64,000 nucleotides of DNA from Pseudomonas viridiflava. Its GTDB lineage: Bacteria > Pseudomonadota > Gammaproteobacteria > Pseudomonadales > Pseudomonadaceae. Shown here piece by piece: positions 7,990 through 16,478 of the stretch (position 1 is its first letter; each line of letters opens with the position of its first letter). The notes beneath the pieces are model-generated. The model worked only from the letters and a program-made list of their open reading frames with translations, was not told the origin of the DNA and ran no database searches. Location of the stretch: positions 558,001-622,000 of the forward strand of contig NZ_UWFN01000285.1 in assembly GCF_900602065.1 (NCBI RefSeq), given 5' to 3'. Made by a program: the position numbers and the translations under genes.

Positions 7990-8335
7990 TAAGAGTGAGC
8001 TTGTTCGCGAAGATGCCAATATAAGTACTGCCTGAAATACCGCCTTCCCGAATGAATTCGGTCCCACAGGTCCAATGCAAACCTGAGTTCATCGCCAACC
8101 TCCAACCTGTGGGAGCGAACTCATTCGCGAAGAGGCCGCTACAACCAGCGAAGAGGCCTGTGAGTTTACTGCCGCCTTCCCGGATAAATCCGGTCCCACA
8201 GGTCCAATGCAAACCTGAGTTCATCCCCAACCTGTGGGAGCGAATTCATTCGCGAAGAGGCCGTTACAACCAGCGAAGAGGCCTGTGAGTTTACTGCCGC
8301 CTTCCCGGATAAATCCGGTCCCACACGAATTGCAT
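7990..8335. repeat. Cluster of family A and B REP elements with an internal tandem duplication
   Basis: Arms of the A type (CTTCCCGGATAAATCCGGTC) and the B type (GTGGGAGCGAATTCATTCGC) alternate across about 345 bp. A 132-bp block (8059-8190) is repeated head-to-tail as a 125-bp block (8191-8315). The second copy lacks 7 bp (CCTCCAA) and has a few substitutions. The first arm (TGTAAGAGTGAGCTTGTTCG near 7990) is a degraded member. No gene is present between the GST and the QuiP promoter region. Confidence 0.88.
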
Positions 8336-8469
8336 TGTTCACACGATCTGCGCGTTGATCAGTCACCTTGAAAAATCCTGAAATAAACTCCCTCCACCCG
8401 CTTGCGCAGTGCTTGCCCGCTCTCTAACGTAGCGCCTTTTATACGTTAAGCCCCCGCAGGAGTTTTGCC

Positions 8470-10935
8470 ATGGCCTCACCAGCCCGTTCCAAAGTCGTAA
8501 ACCGGTTCGGTGCTGCCGCCGCTACGGTGGGTTTGTTGAGTCTTGCAGGCTGCCAGTTGGGCGGTGGCGACAGCGACTCGCTGCTGCCCGCCTCCGGCAC
8601 TGTTGCGGTCAAGGGCCTGGCCCAAAACGTTTCCCTGCGGCGCACCAACCTCGGCATGCCGCTGATAGAAAGCAGCACCTTCCACGATGCACTGTTTACT
8701 CTGGGTTATGTACACGCCAGTGATCGCATCACACAGATGTTGACCATGCGCCTGCTGGCCCAAGGTCGACTGTCCGAAATGGCAGGCCCGGGCGCACTGG
8801 ATATCGACCGATTGATGCGCGCCGCGAACCTGAAAAAAAGCGCCAGCGAGCTCTATAGCGCCTCAACCCCACGTTTGCAGCGTTTCTTTGAGGTGTACGC
8901 CCGCGGCGTCAACGCCTACCTGTTCCGCTACCGCGACAAGTTGCCAGCCGATCTGGCCAGCTCCGGCTATCGCCCGGACTACTGGAAGCCTGAGGACTCG
9001 GCGCTGATCTTCAGCCTGCTGAATTTCAGCCAGTCGGCGAACCTGCAAGAAGAGCTGTCCGCACTGGTACTGGCGCAGAAAGTCGGGGTCGACAAACTGG
9101 CCTGGCTGGTCCCGACCTATCCGGATGAGGAACTGCCTTTTTCCGAAGCCGACAAGCTCAAGGGGCTTAACCTTGGCGGACAGGTACCTGGCCTTAGCGG
9201 CCTGAACAATGTCGCCCGACAATTGACTGACCTGAACATGTTGGGGATCGCCGCCTCCAGTAACTGGGGGATTGCGCCGCAACGCAGCCGCACGGGTAAA
9301 AGCTTGCTGGCTAACGACGTGCAATTGCCTGCCGGATTGAACTCCGCGTGGAGTTTCGTACAAATCCGCGCCCCGAAATATCAGGCCGCTGGCGCTACGG
9401 TTGCCGGTCTGCCGCTGATCCTCAGTGGCTTCAACGGCAAGCTGGGCTGGTCGATGGCCTCGGTCATGGGCGACAACCAGGACCTGTTCCTGGAAAAACT
9501 GAAACGCGAAAATAATCGCCTCATGTATCTGGCCGATGGCAAATGGCTGCCCGCTGCTGCCCACGAAGAAACCTTTATCATCAAAGGCGGCCGCCCCGTC
9601 CGCGAAACCGTTTACGAAACCCGACACGGCGCGCTGCTCAACAGCAACCCGAGTGAGGGTCAGTTGAACAACAGCCTGGGTCTGGCGATGCAAACCCCGG
9701 ACTTCAAAGACGACAAGAGTCTGGACGCGTTCTTCGATCTGTCCCGTGCGCCAAATGTCGACAAGGCGTTTGATGCCAGCCGTGAAATCCGCGCCATCGC
9801 GCTGAACATGGTGTTCGCAGATGCCTCGAACGTCGCCTGGCAAGTCACCGGACGCTATCCGAACCGCCGTGAAGGCTTGGGCCTGCTGCCTTCGCCGGGC
9901 TGGGAAAGCCGTTACGACTGGGACGGCTTCGCTGACTCAATGCTGCACCCTTATGATCAAAACCCGCAGCAAGGCTGGATCGCTACTGCCAACCAGCGCA
10001 CCTTCCCCAAGGGTTACGGCATGCAGTTGTCCAACTCGTGGAAAGCCCCCGAGCGCGCCGAGCGTATTGCCGAACTGGCCAACAGTGGCAAGCAGGACAC
10101 CCGCAGCGTCATTGCCATGCAATACGACCAGAGCACGACTTTCGCCGCCAAGCTGAGAAAAATGTTTGAAGCGCCGGGCATGGTCAAACCGCTGAAACAG
10201 GCCATCGACGCCTTGCCCGAAGCCGAACGCAGCAAGGCCAGGGAAGCGTTTACCCGGTTGATGGCGTTCGACGGCAAGCTCACCCCGACCTCTGCTGATG
10301 CCGCTCTTTATGAGCTGTTCCTGCAGGAAAGCACCAAACAGATCTTCCTTGACGAACTTGGCCCGGAAGGCAGCCCGGCGTGGAAAGCGCTGGTGCAGAA
10401 CGCCAGCCTGTCGTACTCGGCCCAGGCCGACCACTTGCTGGGCCGCGAAGACAGTCCGTATTGGGATGACGCGAAAACCCCGCAGAAAGAAGACAAGCCC
10501 GCGATTCTGGCCCGCAGCCTGGCGGCAGCAATCACTGCCGGTGACAACCTGATGGGCGCTGATCGCAAAGCCTGGCAATGGGGCAAGTTGCACCGCTCGA
10601 CTCTGCAGAGCAGCGACTTCGCGGCCAACAGTTTCAATCGTGGCCCAAGTGCAACAGGGGGCGACCACAACACGCTGAACATCGCGGCGTATCCATGGGG
10701 TCAGAACTTCGACAGCCAGGCGGTGCCGAGCATGCGCATGATCATCGACTTCGGCCAGGCTGAACCGATGCTGAGCCTGATCAACATCGGTCAGTCCGGC
10801 AACCCGGCCAGCCCGTATTACACCAACAGCATGGAGCCTTGGCTCAAGGCGCAATACCAGACCATTCCGCTGCAAACACAGAACTACGAGCGGGCTTATG
10901 GCAGCAAACGCCTGACGCTGGTGCCAGGGAAGTAG
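8470..10935 (+). CDS. quiP: Acyl-homoserine-lactone acylase, QuiP-like (penicillin acylase family)
   Basis: Ntn-hydrolase made as a precursor and cleaved autocatalytically into two chains; QuiP removes the acyl side chain of long-chain N-acyl-homoserine lactones in the periplasm. The 821-residue product has an export signal with lipobox-like LAGC (Cys 28) and the family N-terminus (DALFTLGYVHASDRITQM). The expected processing point is AA|SSNWGIAP, giving Ser 263 as the nucleophile. Late signatures are GWIATANQ and GGDHNTLNIAAYPWG. From memory it resembles P. aeruginosa QuiP (847 aa) end to end with a short gap near the C-terminus, more than PvdQ or HacB. AGGAG precedes ATG 8470. No luxI/luxR is in the window, so it may act on foreign signals or other amides. 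Confidence 0.85.
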   Translation: MASPARSKVVNRFGAAAATVGLLSLAGCQLGGGDSDSLLPASGTVAVKGLAQNVSLRRTNLGMPLIESSTFHDALFTLGYVHASDRITQMLTMRLLAQGRLSEMAGPGALDIDRLMRAANLKKSASELYSASTPRLQRFFEVYARGVNAYLFRYRDKLPADLASSGYRPDYWKPEDSALIFSLLNFSQSANLQEELSALVLAQKVGVDKLAWLVPTYPDEELPFSEADKLKGLNLGGQVPGLSGLNNVARQLTDLNMLGIAASSNWGIAPQRSRTGKSLLANDVQLPAGLNSAWSFVQIRAPKYQAAGATVAGLPLILSGFNGKLGWSMASVMGDNQDLFLEKLKRENNRLMYLADGKWLPAAAHEETFIIKGGRPVRETVYETRHGALLNSNPSEGQLNNSLGLAMQTPDFKDDKSLDAFFDLSRAPNVDKAFDASREIRAIALNMVFADASNVAWQVTGRYPNRREGLGLLPSPGWESRYDWDGFADSMLHPYDQNPQQGWIATANQRTFPKGYGMQLSNSWKAPERAERIAELANSGKQDTRSVIAMQYDQSTTFAAKLRKMFEAPGMVKPLKQAIDALPEAERSKAREAFTRLMAFDGKLTPTSADAALYELFLQESTKQIFLDELGPEGSPAWKALVQNASLSYSAQADHLLGREDSPYWDDAKTPQKEDKPAILARSLAAAITAGDNLMGADRKAWQWGKLHRSTLQSSDFAANSFNRGPSATGGDHNTLNIAAYPWGQNFDSQAVPSMRMIIDFGQAEPMLSLINIGQSGNPASPYYTNSMEPWLKAQYQTIPLQTQNYERAYGSKRLTLVPGK

Positions 10936-10944
10936 AATAAATAC

Positions 10945-11023
10945 CCCTGTAGGAGCTGCCGAAGGCTGCGATTGCGATCTTCCTGACACACCGCGATCGC
11001 AGCCTTCGGCAGCTCCTACAGGG
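10945..11023. repeat. REP pair, family C
   Basis: Inverted arms CTGTAGGAGCTGCCGAAGGC (left) and its complement ending CTCCTACAGGG (right), separated by a short spacer. It lies just after quiP and before the exonuclease gene. Confidence 0.9.
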
Positions 11024-11106
11024 TTGCACCAATCAGCTTCAGGTTCTTCGAACTTCCTCCCCCGCCCTGCCCTCATAACTAACAAGCCCATCCAGTCGGT
11101 TATTCC

Positions 11107-12138
11107 ATGGATCTTGTTATCGCGCGTCCCGAAGGTTTGTATTGCCCGCCCGGCGATTTCTATATTGATCCCTGGCGCCCTGTTGAACGCTCAGTCATCA
11201 CCCATGGCCACGGCGATCATGCGCGAACCGGTAACGAACACTATCTGGCCGCGGCGCCCGGCGAAGGCATTCTGCGTTCGCGGCTAGGGCAGGACATCAA
11301 CCTGCAAACCCTGGCATACGGCGAAACCCTGCTGCACCACGGCGTAAAACTGAGCCTGCATCCAGCGGGACATGTGCTGGGTTCGGCGCAGGTGCGGCTG
11401 GAGTACAAAGGCGAAGTCTGGGTCGCGTCCGGCGATTACAAAGTCGAGCCGGATGGCACCTGTGCGCCGTTCGAACCGGTGCGTTGCCATACGTTCATCA
11501 CTGAATCGACATTTGGCTTGCCTATCTATCGCTGGCAACCGCAGTCGGAAATCTTCGCTGGCATCAATGACTGGTGGCGCGCCAACACGGCTGTTGGCAA
11601 AGCCAGCGTGCTGTTCGCCTATTCCTTCGGCAAGGCGCAACGCATCCTGCACGGCATTGATCCTCAGCTAGGCCCGATTCTGGTCCATGGTGCAGTCGAA
11701 CCCTTGAACCGGGTTTATCGGGACGCCGGGGTGCGAATCCCCAACACGCAATACGCGGGTGATTTCCAGAAAAACGATCCGGCGTTGCGTCAAGCCTTGA
11801 TCCTCGCACCGCCGTCAGCCGGTGGCAGCTCGTGGATGAAACGCTTTGGGGAGTTCAGCGATGCGTTCGCCAGCGGCTGGATGATGCTGCGCGGAACTCG
11901 CAGGCGCCGGGGTGTGGATCGGGGCTTCGTGCTGTCCGATCACGCCGACTGGCCGGGATTGCTGTGGGCAATCGAGCAGACCGGCGCCGAGCGGGTCATG
12001 GTGACCCACGGCTCAGTGGCTGTGCTGGTGCGCTACCTGCGCGAGTCCGGTCTGGATGCCCAAGGCTTCGTCACCGAATACGGAGACGAGGAAGATCCGG
12101 CCACTTCAGACGCAAAACCAGACGAGGCTTCTGCATGA
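11107..12138 (+). CDS. Ligase-associated metallo-beta-lactamase-fold DNA exonuclease (Exo)
   Basis: A 343-residue MBL/beta-CASP-type nuclease related to mRNA 3'-end processing factors. The metal-binding motif HGHGDHAR (residues 33-40) supplies HxHxDH. Further ligands are likely in HPAGHVLGS (about 87-95), SGDYK (114-118) and the late LSDHADW. In bacteria these proteins are encoded with an ATP-dependent ligase, an Lhr-type helicase and a phosphoesterase, and P. putida Exo is a manganese-dependent DNA nuclease. Its stop overlaps the ligase start (ATGA), so the pair is translationally coupled. Confidence 0.9.
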   Translation: MDLVIARPEGLYCPPGDFYIDPWRPVERSVITHGHGDHARTGNEHYLAAAPGEGILRSRLGQDINLQTLAYGETLLHHGVKLSLHPAGHVLGSAQVRLEYKGEVWVASGDYKVEPDGTCAPFEPVRCHTFITESTFGLPIYRWQPQSEIFAGINDWWRANTAVGKASVLFAYSFGKAQRILHGIDPQLGPILVHGAVEPLNRVYRDAGVRIPNTQYAGDFQKNDPALRQALILAPPSAGGSSWMKRFGEFSDAFASGWMMLRGTRRRRGVDRGFVLSDHADWPGLLWAIEQTGAERVMVTHGSVAVLVRYLRESGLDAQGFVTEYGDEEDPATSDAKPDEASA

Positions 12139-13850
12139 AAGCCTTCGCCGAGCTGTATTCAAAGCTGGATGCCACTACGTCGAGCAACGCCAAACTCGCC
12201 GCCATGCGGGACTACTTCACCATTGCTCCACCGCCGGACGCTGCATGGGCCGTGTACTTCCTGTCGGGCGGGCGGCCGCGCCAACTGGTGCCCACCAAGC
12301 TGCTGCGAGAACAGGCCATGAGCCTTGGCAAGCTGCCGGAATGGCTATTCGAAGAGAGCTATCAGGCGGTGGGTGACCTGGCAGAAACCCTGGCGTTGCT
12401 GTTACCCGAAGCCGAGCACAGTTCCGATGATGGCCTCGCGGTGTGGATGGAGGAAAAGTTGTTACCGCTGCGGGGACTTCCGCCTGAAGAACTGGTCGAG
12501 CGGCTACCGACGTTCTGGTCGCAGCTGGATCGGGTCAGCCTGATGGTTTGTATCAAACTGATTACCGGCAGTTTTCGGGTCGGGGTGTCGAAGCTGCTGG
12601 TCACTCGCGCTCTCGCGGCCATGGCTGACATCGACAGCAAGCGGGTGGCACAACGACTGGTGGGTTACACCGACCTGTCCCATCGTCCCAGTGCCGAGGG
12701 CTTTCTCAAACTGATCGCGGCAGAGTCGGAGGACGAGCATGCGCAGCGCGGCGGCCAGCCTTATCCATTCTTTCTTGCCCATGCCCTGCAGCAGCCGGTG
12801 GATCAGTTTGAAACGCTGCTGGGGTCGGTGGATAACTGGCAGGTGGAATGGAAATGGGACGGCATTCGCGCGCAGTTGGTGAAACGCGAAGGTCGCTTGT
12901 GGATCTGGTCTCGCGGTGAAGAACTGGTAACCGACCGGTTTCCTGAATTGCACAGCCTGGCCCAGAGCCTGCCGGACGGCACCGTCGTCGATGGCGAAAT
13001 CGTGGTCTGGAAACCGGCGGAGCAGCCTCTCTCGCCCGATAAGCAGTTTGCCCTGAGCGCGGATTCCCCGCCCTCCCTTGCAACGGCGCAACCGTCTGTA
13101 CAGCCTTTCGCCCTGCTCCAGCAACGCATCGGTCGTAAAACGCTGGGCAAGAAAATCCTCGAAGAAGTGCCGGTGGTGGTGCTCGCTTACGACTTGCTGG
13201 AATGGCAGGGCCATGACTGGCGCAGCCGTCCGCAACAGGAGCGGCGTACACAGCTGGAAAAAGTGATCGAAGCCAGCCAAAGCCCGGTGCTGCTGCCCTC
13301 CCCAGTCATCAATGGCAAAGACTGGCAAGACCTGAGTGTGCAGCGCGAAGCCTCCCGCAGTCTCGGCGTGGAAGGCATGATGCTCAAAGCACGTGAATCG
13401 CTGTATGGCGTCGGCCGAACCAAAGACATGGGCGTCTGGTGGAAGTGGAAGGTCGACCCGTTCAGCGTCGACGCCGTGCTGATCTACGCACAGCGCGGCC
13501 ATGGCAGGCGTGCCAGCCTGTACAGCGACTACACTTTCGCGGTGTGGGACGGTCCGCCCGAACAAAGCGAGCGCACACTGGTGCCATTCGCTAAAGCCTA
13601 TTCAGGGCTGACTGACGAAGAAATGCGCAAGGTCGACGCCATTGTGCGCAAGACCACGATCGAGAAGTTTGGCCCGGTCAGCAGTGTTACCCCAAGCCTC
13701 GTGTTTGAACTGGGCTTCGAGGGCATCGCACTCTCGAAGCGCCACAAGAGCGGCATCGCAGTACGTTTCCCGCGCATGTTGCGCTGGCGGCAGGATAAAT
13801 CTGTGGCCGAAGCCGATAGCCTGTCGACGTTGCAGGACCTGTTGGGGTAG
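12135..13850 (+). CDS. ATP-dependent DNA ligase
   Basis: A 571-residue LigB/LigI-type nick-sealing ligase. An N-terminal DNA-binding domain spans about 1-210. The nucleotidyltransferase domain has motif I KWDG with Lys 240 as the adenylated residue, motif III VVDGEIVVW, motif IIIa LAYDLLEW, motif IV VEGMMLKA and motif V WWKWKVDP. An OB domain ends with RFPRMLRWR. Replication uses the NAD-dependent LigA, so this enzyme is a repair ligase. ATG 12135 (MKAFAELYSK) overlaps the exonuclease stop; the longer upstream frame lies wholly within the exonuclease gene and is spurious. The helicase and phosphoesterase of the same set lie about 4.7 kb downstream beyond the aot operon. Confidence 0.93.
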   Translation: MKAFAELYSKLDATTSSNAKLAAMRDYFTIAPPPDAAWAVYFLSGGRPRQLVPTKLLREQAMSLGKLPEWLFEESYQAVGDLAETLALLLPEAEHSSDDGLAVWMEEKLLPLRGLPPEELVERLPTFWSQLDRVSLMVCIKLITGSFRVGVSKLLVTRALAAMADIDSKRVAQRLVGYTDLSHRPSAEGFLKLIAAESEDEHAQRGGQPYPFFLAHALQQPVDQFETLLGSVDNWQVEWKWDGIRAQLVKREGRLWIWSRGEELVTDRFPELHSLAQSLPDGTVVDGEIVVWKPAEQPLSPDKQFALSADSPPSLATAQPSVQPFALLQQRIGRKTLGKKILEEVPVVVLAYDLLEWQGHDWRSRPQQERRTQLEKVIEASQSPVLLPSPVINGKDWQDLSVQREASRSLGVEGMMLKARESLYGVGRTKDMGVWWKWKVDPFSVDAVLIYAQRGHGRRASLYSDYTFAVWDGPPEQSERTLVPFAKAYSGLTDEEMRKVDAIVRKTTIEKFGPVSSVTPSLVFELGFEGIALSKRHKSGIAVRFPRMLRWRQDKSVAEADSLSTLQDLLG

Positions 13851-13912
13851 GATTCCGCCCTTTTTTGGGTCATCAAAACAGCTGCGCACCTTGTTGGAGC
13901 AGGACGCCACCT

Positions 13913-14004
13913 TCTGTAGGAGTGAGCTTGCTCGCGATTGGGGGTCCAGTTGAAGTTCAATGCTGCTGGCACGACGCTATCGCGAGCAAGCTCACTCCTA
14001 CAGG
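13913..14004. repeat. REP pair, family D (GAGCTTGCTCGCGAT type)
   Basis: Inverted arms CTGTAGGAGTGAGCTTGCTC and its complement (ATCGCGAGCAAGCTCACTCC plus TACAGGG), about 40 bp apart, in the ligase-aotJ spacer. Confidence 0.9.
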
Positions 14005-14165
14005 GAGCGACCTTAAAGTCGTCAGTCAACATTGCGACAACTCCGTACATTTAAAACGCACGTTCGTATCTTTGGTTCGGAAATTGCTACTTTCAAGGGT
14101 CTGGCACCCGCCGGTAGCAAGCCTCGCGTGTTCCCAACGCTCAATTTGGTTTTAAGGACTGAACG

Positions 14166-14948
14166 ATGAAAAAAGCATGGCTGACCCTCTCTGCATTGGC
14201 CGTTTGTCTGGCCGCTGGTAATGCAATGGCCAAGGAATATAAGGAACTGCGTTTTGGCGTGGATCCTTCTTATGCACCTTTCGAATCAAAAGCCGCTGAC
14301 GGCAGCCTGGTAGGCTTCGACATCGACTTGGGCAACGCTATCTGCGCCGAGCTGAAAGTTAAATGCAAATGGGTTGAAAGCGATTTCGACGGCATGATTC
14401 CTGGCCTGAAGGCCCGCAAATTCGACGGCGTTATCTCGTCGATGACCGTGACTCCGGCACGTGAGAAGGTTATCGACTTCTCCAACGAACTGTTCTCCGG
14501 CCCAACGTCGCTGGTGTTCAAAAAAGGTGCAGGCCTGACCGCCGACCCGGCTAGCCTGAAAGGCAAGACCGTTGGCTACGAGCAAGGCACCATTCAGGAA
14601 GCTTACGCCAAGGCTGTGCTGGACAAGGCTGGCGTGAAAACCCAGGCCTACCAGAACCAGGACCAGGTTTATGCTGACCTGACTTCCGGTCGTCTTGATG
14701 CGTCGATCCAGGACATGCTGCAGGCCGAACTGGGCTTCCTCAAGTCGCCACAAGGTGCTGATTACGAAGTCAGCGAGCCTGTAGACAGCGAATTGCTGCC
14801 TTCAAAAACCGCGATCGGTATCGCGAAAGGTAACAAAGAGCTCAAGGCACTGCTGGATAAAGGTATCAAAGCGTTACACGACGACGGCAAATATGCCGAG
14901 ATCCAGAAGAAGCACTTCGGCGATCTGAATCTGTATAGCGGTAAATAA
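14166..14948 (+). CDS. aotJ: Basic amino-acid ABC transporter, periplasmic binding protein (AotJ/HisJ-like)
   Basis: A 260-residue type II periplasmic binding protein with a Sec signal peptide (cleavage near AMA-KE). The core reads RFGVDPSYAPFESK, VGFDIDLGNAICAEL and DGMIPGLKARKFDGVISSMTVTPAREK, the classic Lys/Arg/Orn/His (HisJ/ArgT) signature. First gene of an operon matching P. aeruginosa aotJQMOP, which imports arginine and ornithine. A strong hairpin with T-rich tail directly after it should leave the binding protein more abundant than the membrane parts. AAGGA precedes ATG 14166. Arginine/ornithine specificity is inferred from the operon layout. Confidence 0.88.
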   Translation: MKKAWLTLSALAVCLAAGNAMAKEYKELRFGVDPSYAPFESKAADGSLVGFDIDLGNAICAELKVKCKWVESDFDGMIPGLKARKFDGVISSMTVTPAREKVIDFSNELFSGPTSLVFKKGAGLTADPASLKGKTVGYEQGTIQEAYAKAVLDKAGVKTQAYQNQDQVYADLTSGRLDASIQDMLQAELGFLKSPQGADYEVSEPVDSELLPSKTAIGIAKGNKELKALLDKGIKALHDDGKYAEIQKKHFGDLNLYSGK

Positions 14949-14955
14949 CACCCCG

Positions 14956-15011
14956 ACGCCCATGGATTTCGGCGATGATCCACCGCCGATTTCCATGGGC
15001 GTTTTGTTTTA
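14956..15011 (+). terminator. Hairpin/attenuator between aotJ and aotQ
   Basis: ACGCCCATGGATTTCGGCG (14956-14974) pairs with CGCCGATTTCCATGGGCG, which is followed by TTTTGTTTT. It is terminator-like but sits inside the operon, so it probably permits partial read-through and sets binding protein above permease. Confidence 0.8.
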
Positions 15012-15033
15012 TTGACCGTCAAAGGCTTTACCC

Positions 15034-15762
15034 ATGTTCGAAACACTGCTGCACACCCTCGGACTCTCGTCTTTCAGCCTCAAAGGCTTCGGCCCTTTGC
15101 TGCTCGAAGGCACGTGGATGACCGTTAAATTATCGCTGCTGTCGCTGCTGGTGAGCATTGTGCTCGGCCTGATCGGCGCCAGTGCAAAACTGTCGGGCGC
15201 CGCTATCGTGCGGATGCCGGCGCAGCTCTACACCACCCTGATTCGTGGTGTTCCCGACCTTGTGTTGATGTTGCTGATTTTCTACAGCCTGCAAACCTGG
15301 CTGAGTCAGCTGACCGACGCAATGGAATGGGACTACATCGAAATCGACCCTTTCAGCGCGGGCGTCATCACGCTGGGCTTCATCTATGGTGCTTACTTCA
15401 CTGAAACTTTCCGTGGCGCGATTCTTTCCGTCCCGCGCGGTCAGGTCGAAGCAGCCACCGCCTACGGCCTCAGTCGCGCACAGCGTTTTCGCTACGTGGT
15501 ATTCCCGCAAATGATGCGCTTCGCTTTGCCGGGCATCGGCAACAACTGGCAGGTGCTACTCAAGGCCACCGCACTGGTGTCGATCATTGGCCTGGCTGAC
15601 CTGGTCAAGGCCGCGCAGGACGCAGGCAAAAGCACCTACCAACTGTTTTATTTCCTGGTCCTTGCTGCATTGATCTATCTGCTGATCACCAGCGCTTCAA
15701 ACTTTGCCCTGCGTTGGGCGGAACGTCGATATTCCGCAGGCAGCCGGGAGGCTCAACGATGA
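15034..15762 (+). CDS. aotQ: ABC transporter permease AotQ (HisQ-like)
   Basis: A 242-residue inner-membrane permease of the His/Glu/Gln/Arg (HEAT) family. It has about five transmembrane helices and the EAA loop that contacts the ATPase (VPRGQVEAATAYGLSRAQRFRYV in pieces, residues about 130-155). Pairs with AotM to form the channel. Its stop overlaps the aotM start. Confidence 0.9.
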   Translation: MFETLLHTLGLSSFSLKGFGPLLLEGTWMTVKLSLLSLLVSIVLGLIGASAKLSGAAIVRMPAQLYTTLIRGVPDLVLMLLIFYSLQTWLSQLTDAMEWDYIEIDPFSAGVITLGFIYGAYFTETFRGAILSVPRGQVEAATAYGLSRAQRFRYVVFPQMMRFALPGIGNNWQVLLKATALVSIIGLADLVKAAQDAGKSTYQLFYFLVLAALIYLLITSASNFALRWAERRYSAGSREAQR

Positions 15763-16469
15763 TCGAATTGCTTCAGGAGTACTGGCGCCCCTTCCTCTAT
15801 AGCGATGGCGTGCACATCACCGGGCTGGCCATGACTATGTGGTTGCTCAGCGCCTCGATCGCTATCGGTTTTCTGGTCTCGATTCCGCTGTCCATAGCCC
15901 GCGTATCGGGCAATCGTTGGGTACGCTGGCCGGTGCAGTTCTACACCTACCTGTTCCGCGGCACGCCCCTCTATATACAGTTGCTGATTTGCTACACCGG
16001 CATCTACAGCCTTGAAGCGGTGCGTGCCCAGCCACTTCTGGATTCGTTCTTTCGCGATGCGATGAACTGCACAATCCTCGCGTTCGCCCTGAATACTTGC
16101 GCGTACACCACCGAGATTTTCGCCGGTTCGATCCGCAGCATGAACCACGGCGAAGTCGAAGCCGCCAAAGCCTACGGGCTGACCGGCTGGAAGCTTTACG
16201 CATACGTGATCATGCCATCGGCCCTGCGCCGCTCGCTGCCGTTCTACAGCAACGAAGTGATTCTGATGCTGCACTCGACCACGGTGGCCTTCACTGCCAC
16301 TGTGCCGGACATTCTCAAGGTCGCTCGGGATGCCAACTCGGCCACGTTCATGACGTTTCAGTCGTTCGGCATCGCCGCCATTATTTACCTGTGCGTCACG
16401 TTCATTCTGGTCGGCCTGTTCCGTCTTGCCGAACGTCGCTGGCTGGCCTTTCTCGGCCCGACTCACTAG
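15759..16469 (+). CDS. aotM: ABC transporter permease AotM (HisM-like)
   Basis: A 236-residue second permease of the heterodimer. It has five or six hydrophobic helices and the EAA loop MNHGEVEAAKAYGLTGWKLY (about 127-146). I start at ATG 15759 (MIELLQEYW), which overlaps the aotQ stop by four bases; the upstream extension lies inside aotQ. Confidence 0.9.
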   Translation: MIELLQEYWRPFLYSDGVHITGLAMTMWLLSASIAIGFLVSIPLSIARVSGNRWVRWPVQFYTYLFRGTPLYIQLLICYTGIYSLEAVRAQPLLDSFFRDAMNCTILAFALNTCAYTTEIFAGSIRSMNHGEVEAAKAYGLTGWKLYAYVIMPSALRRSLPFYSNEVILMLHSTTVAFTATVPDILKVARDANSATFMTFQSFGIAAIIYLCVTFILVGLFRLAERRWLAFLGPTH

Positions 16470-16478
16470 GACCTGCCC

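Noticed and set aside
7990..8335. Repeat cluster that looks at first like a small CRISPR array
   Set aside because: Repeats are REP palindromes in alternating orientation and a simple tandem duplication; no regular unique spacers and no cas genes.
14020..14050. Possible ArgR half-site (TGTCGC on the minus strand) upstream of aotJ
   Set aside because: Only one half-site; the second half-site is not at the spacing expected for Pseudomonas ArgR.
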